Assembly: GCA_017550285.1 (NCBI GenBank)
Contig: JAFZPP010000050.1
Location: 1-64,000 of the forward strand
Origin: Oscillospiraceae bacterium
Lineage (GTDB): Bacteria > Bacillota > Clostridia > Oscillospirales > Ruminococcaceae
DNA: 64,000 nt
Direction of reading: 5' to 3'
Below, in pieces: positions 1 through 8,172 of this stretch. How positions within the stretch are numbered: the stretch's first letter is position 1; each line of letters starts with the position of its first letter. A program made the translations under genes and the position numbers. The notes under the pieces were generated by a model that made no database searches, was not told the DNA's origin, and worked only from the letters and a program-made list of their open reading frames with translations.

Positions 1-627
1 ACAACTACCACCACGCGGGCGACCACTACCACAACGTCAACGACCACGACGCGGACAACTACTACCACAACGTCAACAACAACGACCACGCGGGCAACGA
101 CGAATACAACATCAACAACGACGACCACGCGGGCAACTACCACTACTACAACGTCAACAACGACGACCACGCGGGCAACCACTACTACAACGTCAACAAC
201 GACGACCACACGGGCAACCACTACCACCACATCAACAACTACTACCACGCGCGCGACGACTACATCAACTACCACCACAACAACAACCACATCCACCACA
301 ACAACCACATCCACCACAACAACAACTACGTCCACTACTACTACGACATCAACAACTACTACAACGACAACCACTTCCACTACGACCACGACAGCAACTA
401 CCACAACAACGACAACCACTTCCACTACGACCACGACAGCAACTACCACCACCACAACAACAACTACGTCCACTACTACTACGACATCAACTACTACAAC
501 GACAACCACTTCCACTACGACGACTACATCAACTACCACAACAACGACAACCACTTCTACTACTACGACGACATCAACTGCCACAACAACGACAACCACT
601 AAGACGACTACCACAACGACCACCACT
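1..627 (+). repeat. In-frame Thr-codon tandem repeat
   Basis: This is low-complexity ACN-codon DNA. To about base 250 it has a 36-bp period marked by cgg-gca (Arg-Ala) pairs, then a more irregular period marked by tca/tcc/gca codons. It encodes the Thr-rich linker of the surface protein. Such tracts change length easily by slippage or recombination. Confidence 0.85.
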
Positions 628-1509
628 GAACCGATTGAGACATTCCAAGTGCAGTTCTATGCGCAGGCATGGGATTATACAGATCTTGACAATCCGATTG
701 GTGAAACGCAGACTGTTGCAAAAGGAGCGGATGCTGAACTGCCGACAACGGAAAACGGTCTCCCGAAGCATCTGGGGTCTGAGGAAGAAGAAGAAGATCT
801 CCTTTACCTCGCCTACTGGGACGGTGATTATACCAATATAACCGAAAACCGAAATATCGTTGCTGTGTATGCGCCGCTTGCCACGCTCATTACATACGAT
901 AAGACAGGCAGCACGCCGGATGACCCCGAGGAAATACAGATTCCGTGCCTGTCCAATCCGAATCTGACGCCTGCCGCTGTATCAGAGGAAGGCTACAGCG
1001 CAGCATGGTTCCGGTCATATGAAGGGGAATGGCTCCCGGACACCGCGTGTGAACAGCCGGTCTTGCCGAATCCGGAGCTGAGAGAATATGAATATACTTA
1101 CATCTGGTATAAAGAGCTTGTGTTTACACTGAAGGAAAATGACGAAACCAGCTATTCGACAAACTATAAACTGTTCTGCTCTACATTCATCGGAGATGAT
1201 GAGGAAATTCATTTCAGATATACGCTGTGCGTTCCGTTCAGTCCGGAAGAACCCGCCATGAATTTCTGGGATCTGGCAGATTCCGATCCTGAAGATGTAA
1301 CGATTCCGATTGAGGCGCCCAATGACGATTATTATTTTATCCCCTTGAGCTATTTCAAATTTACGGTGAAATCGGGAGATTCGTGCAGTGATCCTATGGA
1401 GCTCTCACTGCTGATACCCATGTTTGAAAACAGCGGTGATGAACCTGTCCTGATTGCCGATGCCATAGCGGATTTGGAATATGAATCGGAATTGCCGCAG
1501 ACGGAGTGA
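1..1509 (+). CDS. Thr-rich surface protein, C-terminal part (5' end outside window)
   Basis: The frame is open from base 1, so the true start lies upstream. Residues 1-209 are almost pure Thr, first in a 12-residue period (Arg-Ala followed by Thr runs broken by one Ser, to about base 250), then in Thr runs broken by Ser or Ala. About 290 non-repetitive residues follow. Their first 70 or so (VQFYAQAWDY ... YTNITENRNIVAVYAP) resemble the Listeria-Bacteroides (Flg_new) beta repeat of surface proteins. The rest is acidic, beta-rich and unrecognised. No sortase motif or dockerin is visible before the stop. Such linkers are typical of extracellular, probably O-glycosylated proteins of ruminococci. 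The N-terminal catalytic or binding part cannot be seen here. Confidence 0.8.
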   Translation, partial: TTTTTRATTTTTSTTTTRTTTTTTSTTTTTRATTNTTSTTTTTRATTTTTTSTTTTTRATTTTTSTTTTTRATTTTTSTTTTTRATTTSTTTTTTTTSTTTTTSTTTTTTSTTTTTSTTTTTTTTSTTTTTATTTTTTTTSTTTTTATTTTTTTTTSTTTTTSTTTTTTTSTTTTTSTTTTTTTTSTTTTTSTATTTTTTKTTTTTTTTEPIETFQVQFYAQAWDYTDLDNPIGETQTVAKGADAELPTTENGLPKHLGSEEEEEDLLYLAYWDGDYTNITENRNIVAVYAPLATLITYDKTGSTPDDPEEIQIPCLSNPNLTPAAVSEEGYSAAWFRSYEGEWLPDTACEQPVLPNPELREYEYTYIWYKELVFTLKENDETSYSTNYKLFCSTFIGDDEEIHFRYTLCVPFSPEEPAMNFWDLADSDPEDVTIPIEAPNDDYYFIPLSYFKFTVKSGDSCSDPMELSLLIPMFENSGDEPVLIADAIADLEYESELPQTE

Positions 1510-1550
1510 GGTTTGCCGCAGTCAAATGCAGGATCACAAAAAAAACAAAA

Positions 1551-1589
1551 TGTGGAAGAGCATGACCGAAAATGCCATGTTCTTCCGCA
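1551..1589. terminator. Bidirectional terminator hairpin
   Basis: A 14-bp stem (tgtggaagagcatg against catgttcttccgca, with G-U pairs) lies between two convergent genes. The upstream A-run gives a strong U-tract on the minus strand, and a weaker T-rich stretch follows on the plus strand. Confidence 0.75.
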
Positions 1590-1650
1590 TTTCTTTCAGA
1601 AAGCAATGATATGATTCAGTATACGGGATAAAACCTGTGCGATGCGCCGC

Positions 1651-3390
1651 TCAGTGATTCTGCCATGCAGGGAGCGGTTCCCATTTGACTTGGTTTCTGC
1701 CGCCTTCCTTGGCAGTGTAGAGGAGCTGATCGGCACGGCTGACATTCCCCTCAACAGAAAGCCTGCCGTCCATTGCACAGCAGCCGAAGCTGAGCGTCAT
1801 CCGGATCTCGTTTCCGTCCGCAAGGCAGGTCGCATTCATGACACGCACGCGGATCGCCTCCGCCAGCTCTGCGGCTTCCTCAAGCGTTGTGTCCGGCAAG
1901 AGCATGATGAACTCCTCACCGCCCCAACGGTACGCATTATCTCCGGGACGGCAGCTTTTTTGCAGGATATCGGAAGTAAATGCGAGCGCATCATCTCCGG
2001 CGTTATGTCCGTAGGTGTCGTTGACACGCTTGAAATGGTCGATATCACAGAGGAACATGGAGACATTCCTGCCGGCAGCGAGCATTTTCCCGTAGCGGTG
2101 CAGATAATCGGCGTAGAAGCCCATGCGGTTTTTGAGCTGGGTAAGACGGTCATGCTGCGAATCCTCCAGAAATGTCTCGGATTCGAGTGCAAGACCGCAG
2201 ATCAGCGCAGCCGGCGACAGACTGCGGCAGTCTGCATCGGCATCAAATCCGCCCGGCTTGTTGATCATCTGATATGCACCGATGAACTCGCCGTTGACAT
2301 CTGCAACGGGCATGACCAGCACAGAGCGCGTCACATAGCCGGTTTTCTTGTCCACCTCCGGATTGAAATCCGGATCGCTGTAGGGATCGTTTGTCACAAC
2401 GACCTTCTGTTCCCGCAGGGCTTTTCCCACCAGACCGGTTGTTTCGGGGATGACAATGCGTTCAGTGCCGATTGCAGAGAGCGTCCACAATTCATGACGG
2501 CGCTTATCCCATTTCCAGAAGCTCGCCCGATCAGCGCCGGTTAAGACCTTGCCCAGCGCGGTGAGATCTGTGAACAGTGTTTCGTGGGAGCTTTCCTGAT
2601 CGCTGCACATCCGCTTGTACAGATCATGCGTAATGGAAAAGATGCTGGCGAGTGTTTCCTGTGCACTGATGTCTGTCATATTTCTTTCTCCTTTCGTATC
2701 GTACAGCGGCGCAAGCGCAATATCCGTGCCGCTGATTGCATCTGCGATTTTCGCTTCATCGTCAATATGCATCAGAAAGACTCTGACGCCGTTCTGTGTG
2801 AGTTTCCGCAGGACAGGCAGAATCCTGTCGATTTGCATATGCACGGCAGATCCATGGCAGCATGCCTCTGTATACAGCGTGACACCCTCGTGCAAATACG
2901 GCAGAAACGGATCCAGCGAGGCAGTGTCTCCTGTATAGAGAATCTCCTGTCCGTCCGCATTGAGATGCCAGCCGAAGCATCTTCCGGCAAGGCGCGGTGT
3001 ATGCGGCACAGGGACGGCACGGGCAGAAAACGGGAGGATTGCGTCTGCTGCTGTTTCAATGCGGTAGCCTGCCGGATCGCATCCCTCGATACGGTCAAGA
3101 TACAGCCGCAGATCCTCTGCAACCTCCTGTGAGGGCGCTGTTACAATCACCGGCATATGCAGGATATAGAATGCATAATGAATCAGCAGCGGGATTCCGC
3201 CGACATGGTCTGCATGGGTATGTGTGACAAACACGCGGATCTCAGAGCAATCTGACAGAAACGGTGCGTGCTTCAGTATCCGGAATGCAGATGCGGGACA
3301 GTCCAGAAGGATCAGCGAACGTCCGCTTCGGAAAAAAGCACTGTTATGCACATCAGAAAATGCAGAGCCGCGTCCGTAAAATTGCAGCAT
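1651..3390 (-). CDS. Metallo-beta-lactamase / GAF / GGDEF fusion protein
   Basis: The 579 residues hold three domains. Residues 1-235 are a metallo-beta-lactamase-fold hydrolase with the HTHADH metal motif at 57-62 and later TGD and H ligands. Residues about 260-400 are a GAF-like sensor. Residues about 410-570 are a GGDEF diguanylate cyclase with an intact GGEEF at 490-494 and an RPGD inhibitory I-site five residues before it (481-484). The cyclase should therefore make c-di-GMP and be product-inhibited. Met238 (base 2679) has its own AAAGGAG Shine-Dalgarno, so the GAF-GGDEF half may also be made separately. Fusion of an MBL hydrolase to a cyclase is unusual. The hydrolase substrate is unknown. 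No signal peptide or TM segment is seen. Confidence 0.9.
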   Translation of the reverse strand: MLQFYGRGSAFSDVHNSAFFRSGRSLILLDCPASAFRILKHAPFLSDCSEIRVFVTHTHADHVGGIPLLIHYAFYILHMPVIVTAPSQEVAEDLRLYLDRIEGCDPAGYRIETAADAILPFSARAVPVPHTPRLAGRCFGWHLNADGQEILYTGDTASLDPFLPYLHEGVTLYTEACCHGSAVHMQIDRILPVLRKLTQNGVRVFLMHIDDEAKIADAISGTDIALAPLYDTKGERNMTDISAQETLASIFSITHDLYKRMCSDQESSHETLFTDLTALGKVLTGADRASFWKWDKRRHELWTLSAIGTERIVIPETTGLVGKALREQKVVVTNDPYSDPDFNPEVDKKTGYVTRSVLVMPVADVNGEFIGAYQMINKPGGFDADADCRSLSPAALICGLALESETFLEDSQHDRLTQLKNRMGFYADYLHRYGKMLAAGRNVSMFLCDIDHFKRVNDTYGHNAGDDALAFTSDILQKSCRPGDNAYRWGGEEFIMLLPDTTLEEAAELAEAIRVRVMNATCLADGNEIRMTLSFGCCAMDGRLSVEGNVSRADQLLYTAKEGGRNQVKWEPLPAWQNH

Positions 3391-3466
3391 GGATGCCCTC
3401 CTTTGCTGTTTTCGGGGTCAGAAACGGATCACTTGATATTTTAATTATAGCATAGAAAAGGGTAAT

Positions 3467-3680
3467 TGTCCAGCACATTTTCTAAATCCTTTCCGTTGAT
3501 CCAAAGCACTCCGGAAGGCTGCCTGCAAATCATCCCTTGCTCCATCCTCCTTTTCCCAATCTCCCGTTGCACTTTTCGCCATAAGCGGGCAGTGCCCGCC
3601 TGCATTTTATCCCCCCTGCTGCGAAGCAGCAATTTTTTTGCTGTCCCTCCATTGAAATTCACCTGATAATATGGTATAAT
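3467..3680 (+). repeat. Intergenic repeat element, copy C
   Basis: The 346-bp gap before the MFS gene holds no gene. It carries a diverged copy of the dispersed element also seen near 31.3 and 43.1 kb: a gatccaaag segment, a tgcaaatca segment, a pyrimidine-rich tract and ttgcactttt. A palindromic unit gcgggcagtgcccgc (3584-3598) follows, then a small gctgc-gaa-gcagc hairpin with T7, then a full promoter. Confidence 0.65.
3652..3680 (+). promoter_or_regulatory. Sigma-A promoter of the MFS gene
   Basis: TTGAAA, a 17-nt spacer, then TATAAT, 57 nt before the start codon. It lies at the end of the intergenic repeat element; the 11 bases before the -10 box are nearly identical to those in the copy at 43.1 kb. 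Confidence 0.75.
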
Positions 3681-3736
3681 AAAGCCACGGTTTTGAGGTT
3701 AACAGAATAAACAACCGGTGAAAGGTATTTCTGACA

Positions 3737-5080
3737 ATGGATCAAAAACAAAAACTGAACACAGGACAGACAATCCGCGTGGGATTTGCATTTCTTGCAA
3801 TCCTTGCGTTCTGGCAGATGTACAACAATGTCATTCCGCTGATTCTGACAAAGACATTTCACATGGACAAGGGTTTTTCCGGCGTGATTATGGCTGCCGA
3901 CAATGTCCTTGCCCTGTTCCTGCTTCCGCTGTTCGGCGGCTTATCGGACCGCTGCAAGGCGAAAATCGGCAAGCGCAAGCCGTTTATTCTCGGCGGCAGC
4001 ATTGCAGCCGTCTTTCTGATGCTGCTGGTTCCGTTTCTGGACAATGCATACTTCAAAAATCCGAAGACGGGAATTGAAATCGTGTTTGTCTGCGTACTCG
4101 GCTGCATTCTGGTTGCCATGGGTACATACCGCAGTCCGGCGGTCGCGCTGATGCCGGATGTCACACCGAAGCCGCTGCGCAGCAAGGCGAATGCGATCAT
4201 CAATCTGATGGGCGCACTCGGCGGCATCATCTATCTGATTATCGCAAAGATCATGTATCCCTCCGCCAAAACGCAGCATGCGGCGCATGTCGATTATCTG
4301 CCGCTGTTTCTGGTTGTGGCGGGCATTATGATTCTGTCGCTGATCGTGGTAATGTTCTTTGTCAACGAGATACAGTGGAATGCAGAGATGCTTGCCTATG
4401 AAAAGGCGCATCCGGAGGAAAATCTCGCAGAGGAGACTGCCGATCACAAAGAGGTGCTCCCGAAGGATGTGAAAAAAAGCCTGCTCTTTCTGCTCTTTTC
4501 GGTCGCACTGTGGTATATGGGCTACAATGCAATGGAAACATGGTTTACGACCTATGCCGATGCCATGTGGAACATCGGAATCGGCGATGCGTCGCTCGGG
4601 CTGACAGTCGCAACGGGCGGTGCGATCCTCTTTTTCATTCCGTCCGGTATTCTGGCGAGCAGAATCGGACGCAAAAAGACGATCATGGGCGGCATCCTGC
4701 TGCTCTCCGCCTGTTTCTTCGGCGTATTCGCCTATACCTGTGTGTATCATGAATTCCACAGCCTGCTGTATATCCTGTTCTTTCTGGTCGGTACGGCATG
4801 GGCGTTTATCAACGTCAATTCGCTGCCGATGGTGCTTGAGATGTGCAAAGGCTCCGAGGTCGGTCGCTTCACCGGCTTCTATTATTCATTCAGCATGGCG
4901 GCGCAGATCGTGACGCCGGTTTGTGCGGGCGCACTGCTGGAGCATGCCGGCTGCATGACGCTGTTTCCGTATTGTGCGGTGTTTGCGCTGCTGTCATTTG
5001 TGACGATGCTCTTTGTCAGGCACGGTGATACAAAGTTTGAAGCAAGACGCGGACTGGAAGCGTTTGAGGATATGGACTGA
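3737..5080 (+). CDS. MFS transporter, sugar-porter (SLC45/GPH)-like
   Basis: The 447-residue polytopic membrane protein has about 12 hydrophobic segments. The loop after TM2 (GGLSDRCKAKIGKRKPFIL) is the MFS motif A, in the form found in SLC45-like and glycoside-pentoside-hexuronide sugar transporters. A charged central loop (about residues 220-250) separates the two six-helix halves. It probably imports or exports a sugar or glycoside with a cation. The gene is monocistronic: its own promoter lies upstream and a hairpin downstream. The Shine-Dalgarno (gaaagg) is 11 nt from the ATG. The substrate cannot be read from the sequence. Confidence 0.85.
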   Translation: MDQKQKLNTGQTIRVGFAFLAILAFWQMYNNVIPLILTKTFHMDKGFSGVIMAADNVLALFLLPLFGGLSDRCKAKIGKRKPFILGGSIAAVFLMLLVPFLDNAYFKNPKTGIEIVFVCVLGCILVAMGTYRSPAVALMPDVTPKPLRSKANAIINLMGALGGIIYLIIAKIMYPSAKTQHAAHVDYLPLFLVVAGIMILSLIVVMFFVNEIQWNAEMLAYEKAHPEENLAEETADHKEVLPKDVKKSLLFLLFSVALWYMGYNAMETWFTTYADAMWNIGIGDASLGLTVATGGAILFFIPSGILASRIGRKKTIMGGILLLSACFFGVFAYTCVYHEFHSLLYILFFLVGTAWAFINVNSLPMVLEMCKGSEVGRFTGFYYSFSMAAQIVTPVCAGALLEHAGCMTLFPYCAVFALLSFVTMLFVRHGDTKFEARRGLEAFEDMD

Positions 5081-5088
5081 ATCAGAAA

Positions 5089-5134
5089 GCAGAGAACGCA
5101 GACGGTTGTGATGAACTGTCTGCGTTCTGCTGTT
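5089..5134 (+). terminator. Terminator-like hairpin after the MFS gene
   Basis: The stem gcag-ag-aacgcagac pairs with gtctgcgttctgc (2-nt bulge, about 14-nt loop), followed by a short T-poor tail. It is probably a terminator, though the U-tract is weak. Confidence 0.55.
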
Positions 5135-5172
5135 TCGTGTGCATTGATTTTTCAAAAAATTTTCTATGATAA

Positions 5173-5202
5173 CTGTAAGGTTCCGGACTCCGGTTCTGTC
5201 TT
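5173..5202 (+). promoter_or_regulatory. Candidate ECF-type promoter, sigma module 1
   Basis: CTGTAA, 17 nt, CTGTCTT, ending 24 nt before the sigma start codon. The same spacing and -10-like box precede the other two ECF genes (14113-14142 minus strand, 43292-43321). I infer autoregulation. The -10 box does not fit sigma-A. Confidence 0.55.
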
Positions 5203-5226
5203 ATAGAGTGAAAGGGGGCGTGCAGC

Positions 5227-5784
5227 ATGAAAGACAGCGAGATCATTCACCGGCTCGAACAGCGCGACGAATCTGCGCTCAGCGATATTTCGGATGCATA
5301 CGGCAATCTCGGCAGACAGATTGCCATGCGGATTCTCGGCAGCGAATCAGATACCGACGAATGCCTGAATGATGCGCTGCTGCGCATCTGGAACAGCATA
5401 CCGCCTGCAAAGCCGCGGTATCTCAAGGCATATTATTCTGCGGTTGTGCGGAATACGGCACTGAATAAGCATACATACAACACTGCGGAAAAGCGCGGCG
5501 CAGCGGAGGTTTCTCTCGTGCTGGACGAGCTTTCCGAGGTGCTGGCGGACGGGCAGGATGTACAGGCACAGGCGGAGGCTTCCATGCTCGGGGAATGCAT
5601 CCGGCAGTTTCTGCACAGACAGAAGGCAGTACAGCAGAAAATCTTTATGCAGCGGTATTTTTATATGATGACGGGTCCGGAAATCGCGGCAGGGCTCGGT
5701 ATCACGGAAAACCGCGTTACGGTAACGCTGCACCGGATGCGGCAAAAGCTGCGGGAACATCTGGAACAGGAGGGATACTTATGA
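5227..5784 (+). CDS. ECF-type RNA polymerase sigma factor (module 1)
   Basis: The 185 residues are of typical ECF size. Region 2 is at about residues 10-95 (DTDECLNDALLRIWNSIPPAKP, the core-binding and -10-melting part) and region 4 at 120-180 (IFMQRYFYMMTGPEIAAGLGITENRVTVTLHRMRQKL, a helix-turn-helix for the -35). Between them is a variable acidic linker. It is paralogous to the genes at 13520 and 43356. The final codons (EQEGYL) contain AGGAGGG, the Shine-Dalgarno of the next gene, which overlaps by 4 nt (ATGA), so the two are translationally coupled. The regulon is unknown. Confidence 0.92.
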   Translation: MKDSEIIHRLEQRDESALSDISDAYGNLGRQIAMRILGSESDTDECLNDALLRIWNSIPPAKPRYLKAYYSAVVRNTALNKHTYNTAEKRGAAEVSLVLDELSEVLADGQDVQAQAEASMLGECIRQFLHRQKAVQQKIFMQRYFYMMTGPEIAAGLGITENRVTVTLHRMRQKLREHLEQEGYL

Positions 5785-6581
5785 AGCTGACGAAAATGCA
5801 GCTTTTACAGGCAATCGGTCAGGCGGACGAAAAGCTGATCGAACGGACGGCACCGAAGGAATCCGGCAATGCCGCAGCGCAGCCTTTGCTCCGGATACGC
5901 CGCAGAGCATTTGAAATGCTTTCGGTTTGTGCAGCGCTCTGCGTTTTTATCGGCGGCGGACTGCTGATCCGGAATCTGTATCACGCGGATATGGACGATC
6001 CGTCAATCGCCGCTGCAAATGACGAAGCAGCAGCAAGGGCTGCACTGGAGAATTTTCTGGAAGTCTGCAAGAAAGGCGACCGTGAACAGATCATGGAGCT
6101 GTCTCTGATTGAATACATTTGCAACGCGATTGACGATAACCCCGACAGCGCAGCAGAACTGATTGCCTCATACCGTGACAGGTTTGCAATGGTCAGCCGG
6201 TATCAGATTGATACCTGTAAAGATATCACGGAGATACTGGAAAGCTGCCGGCAGAACGAACAGGATCTATGCGAACTGTATGCCTACAGGCTGAAGGAAA
6301 AAGGAAACTATGAAGAGGCAGAAAAGCTCTTCACCGAAAATGCTGCTCTCGATTATTACAACCGTGTGGACAAGGGATATTCATTCTGGGTCCGGCTTTC
6401 CGGCTCTCCTGCCGATCAATGGGCGCAGTATGACATGGACCTCTGTGAGATACAGGTTGTCCGGTATGACGGAAAGTGGTATATACAGCCGGTTGAGTAT
6501 CTGTCCGGCGGAAGACTGAGCGAAGAGGGCAAAGAAAAGCTGGCGCAGTACCGTGCGGCAGATCCGGAATACCGGAAATAA
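5781..6581 (+). CDS. Membrane-anchored sigma partner, putative anti-sigma factor (module 1)
   Basis: The 266-residue protein starts at the ATG overlapping the sigma stop codon. Upstream in-frame codons lie inside the sigma gene and have no ribosome site. The N-terminus MKLTKMQLLQAIGQADEKLIE matches the other two partners (LLxAxG pattern) and is probably the cytoplasmic sigma-binding helix. One TM helix is at about residues 45-65. The extracellular part (about 80-255) begins with an alpha-helical EAAARAALENFLEVCKKGD and ends in a beta-rich WYIQPVEY stretch, resembling NTF2/DUF4878-like folds. There is no zinc-binding ZAS motif. The anti-sigma role is inferred from position and topology, not from a recognised domain. 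Confidence 0.7.
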   Translation: MKLTKMQLLQAIGQADEKLIERTAPKESGNAAAQPLLRIRRRAFEMLSVCAALCVFIGGGLLIRNLYHADMDDPSIAAANDEAAARAALENFLEVCKKGDREQIMELSLIEYICNAIDDNPDSAAELIASYRDRFAMVSRYQIDTCKDITEILESCRQNEQDLCELYAYRLKEKGNYEEAEKLFTENAALDYYNRVDKGYSFWVRLSGSPADQWAQYDMDLCEIQVVRYDGKWYIQPVEYLSGGRLSEEGKEKLAQYRAADPEYRK

Positions 6582-6662
6582 CCTTCTGAAAGGAGAATGA
6601 ACCGGTTTCGCCGAAAGGAACGAAGCCGGTTCTGCGCAGAAAAGCAGCACGCTGCGTCTTCA

Positions 6663-6754
6663 CGGCAGCCGTATCTGCATGATGTACAGTATCTCCGATG
6701 CATGATTCGCGTCGGCGCTGTACGGGAGCAGATGCGGCTGCCGCGCTTTTTTTT
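6663..6754 (+). terminator. Long-armed terminator before pgk
   Basis: A 16-bp stem (6663-6678 with 6728-6743, one G-U) encloses a second tgtacag/ctgtac stem and is followed by T8 (6747-6754). It ends the sigma module transcript. The 279-bp gap otherwise holds only the pgk promoter. Confidence 0.75.
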
Positions 6755-6764
6755 GCTCTGCATA

Positions 6765-6793
6765 TTGCAAAAATCCGGAAAATAGTGTATAAT
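6765..6793 (+). promoter_or_regulatory. pgk promoter
   Basis: TTGCAA, a 17-nt spacer, TATAAT, 67 nt upstream of the pgk start and just after the preceding terminator. Confidence 0.7.
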
Positions 6794-6860
6794 AAGAACG
6801 AATGCGGAAAAATGCCGCATATCTCAAACTCAATACTCTTTTTGAAAGGATGTTTTTATC

Positions 6861-8090
6861 ATGGCTGGACTGAATAAGGTTACAGTAGACGACATTCAGG
6901 CAAAGGGCAAGAAGATCCTTGTCCGCTGCGACTTCAACGTTCCGCTGAAGGACGGCGAGATCACCAACGACAACCGTATCACCGCGGCACTCCCGACGAT
7001 CAAGAAGCTGCTCTCCGAGGGCGGCAAGGTCGTGCTCTGCTCGCATCTGGGCAAGCCGAAGAACGGTCCGGAGGCAAAGTTCTCCCTCGCACCGGTCGCA
7101 AAGCGTCTGGCAGAGCTGCTGCCGGAGACCAAGGTTGTCTTTGCAGCGGATGATGCAGTCGTCGGCGAGAACGCAAAGGCTGCTGTCGCAGCAATGAAGG
7201 ACGGCGAGATCGTTCTGCTCGAGAACACCCGTTTCCGCGGCAATGAGGAGACCAAGGAGGCTGAATATGACGGCTTCTCCAAGGAGCTCGCAGACCTCGT
7301 TGACGGTCAGGTCTTTGTCATGGATGCATTCGGTTCCTCCCACCGTGCACACGCTTCCACTGTCGGCGTCGCACGTTTCGTCAAGGAGACCGCAGTCGGC
7401 TATCTGATGCAGAAGGAGATTCAGTATCTCGGCAATGCAGTTGAGGATCCGCAGCGCCCGTTCGTTGCCATTCTCGGCGGCGCAAAGGTTGCTGACAAGC
7501 TGAATGTTATCTCCAACCTGCTCGAGAAGTGCGATACCCTGATCATCGGCGGCGGTATGGCTTACACCTTCATCAAGGCACAGGGCGGCGAAATCGGCAA
7601 GTCCCTCGTCGATGACGAGAAGCTCGATTACTGCAAGGAGATGCTTGCAAAGGCTGAGAAGCTCGGCAAGAAGATTCTGCTGCCGGTCGATACCGCAATC
7701 GCAGCTGCATTCCCGGATCCGATCGACGCACCGGTTGATGTCGAGTTCGTTGAGGCAGGCAAGATTCCGGCTGACAAAATGGGTCTCGATATCGGTCCGA
7801 AGACAATGGAAATCTTCGCAGATGCTGCAAAGACCGCAAAGACTGTTGTCTGGAACGGTCCGATGGGCGTATTCGAGAACCCGACCCTGAAGAAGGGTAC
7901 CGTTGCTGTCTGCGAGGCACTGGCTGCTGCTGACGCAACCACAATCATCGGCGGCGGCGACTCTGCAACCGCAGCAATCCAGCTCGGCTTTGCAGATAAG
8001 ATGAGCCACATCTCCACCGGCGGCGGCGCATCCCTTGAGTACCTCGAGGGCAAGGTTCTGCCGGGCGTTGCAGCAATCGCTGAGAAATAA
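6861..8090 (+). CDS. pgk: Phosphoglycerate kinase
   Basis: The 409 residues catalyse 1,3-bisphosphoglycerate + ADP = 3-phosphoglycerate + ATP in lower glycolysis. Visible signatures are the N-terminal [13 protein letters not shown] substrate motif, the HLGKPK loop, the [12 protein letters not shown]-type stretch (here [12 protein letters not shown]), the [10 protein letters not shown] hinge and the C-terminal GGGDSATAA nucleotide loop. The length is normal (about 395-415). Codon use is strongly biased (gcaaag, ggcaag, no rare codons), consistent with high expression. The Shine-Dalgarno is AAAGGATG. tpiA lies 2 kb downstream in the same direction, and gap is absent from the window. Confidence 0.98.
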   Translation: MAGLNKVTVDDIQAKGKKILVRCDFNVPLKDGEITNDNRITAALPTIKKLLSEGGKVVLCSHLGKPKNGPEAKFSLAPVAKRLAELLPETKVVFAADDAVVGENAKAAVAAMKDGEIVLLENTRFRGNEETKEAEYDGFSKELADLVDGQVFVMDAFGSSHRAHASTVGVARFVKETAVGYLMQKEIQYLGNAVEDPQRPFVAILGGAKVADKLNVISNLLEKCDTLIIGGGMAYTFIKAQGGEIGKSLVDDEKLDYCKEMLAKAEKLGKKILLPVDTAIAAAFPDPIDAPVDVEFVEAGKIPADKMGLDIGPKTMEIFADAAKTAKTVVWNGPMGVFENPTLKKGTVAVCEALAAADATTIIGGGDSATAAIQLGFADKMSHISTGGGASLEYLEGKVLPGVAAIAEK

Positions 8091-8104
8091 TCTGATTATG
8101 ATTT

Positions 8105-8141
8105 GCAGTTTCGGGCGGATAGTTTTATCCGCCTGAACTGT
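8105..8141 (+). other. Intercistronic hairpin after pgk
   Basis: A near-perfect 15-bp inverted repeat (cagtttcgggcggata against tatccgcctgaactg) around a 5-nt loop. No U-tract follows, so it is more likely an mRNA-stabilising or attenuating element than a full terminator. Confidence 0.5.
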
Positions 8142-8172
8142 ATTCAGACAATGCAAGGAGGACAGCAACGGC

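Noticed and set aside
6597-6785. 62-codon frame between the sigma module and pgk
   Set aside because: It runs through the terminator hairpin and into the pgk -35 region. It is an accidental frame.
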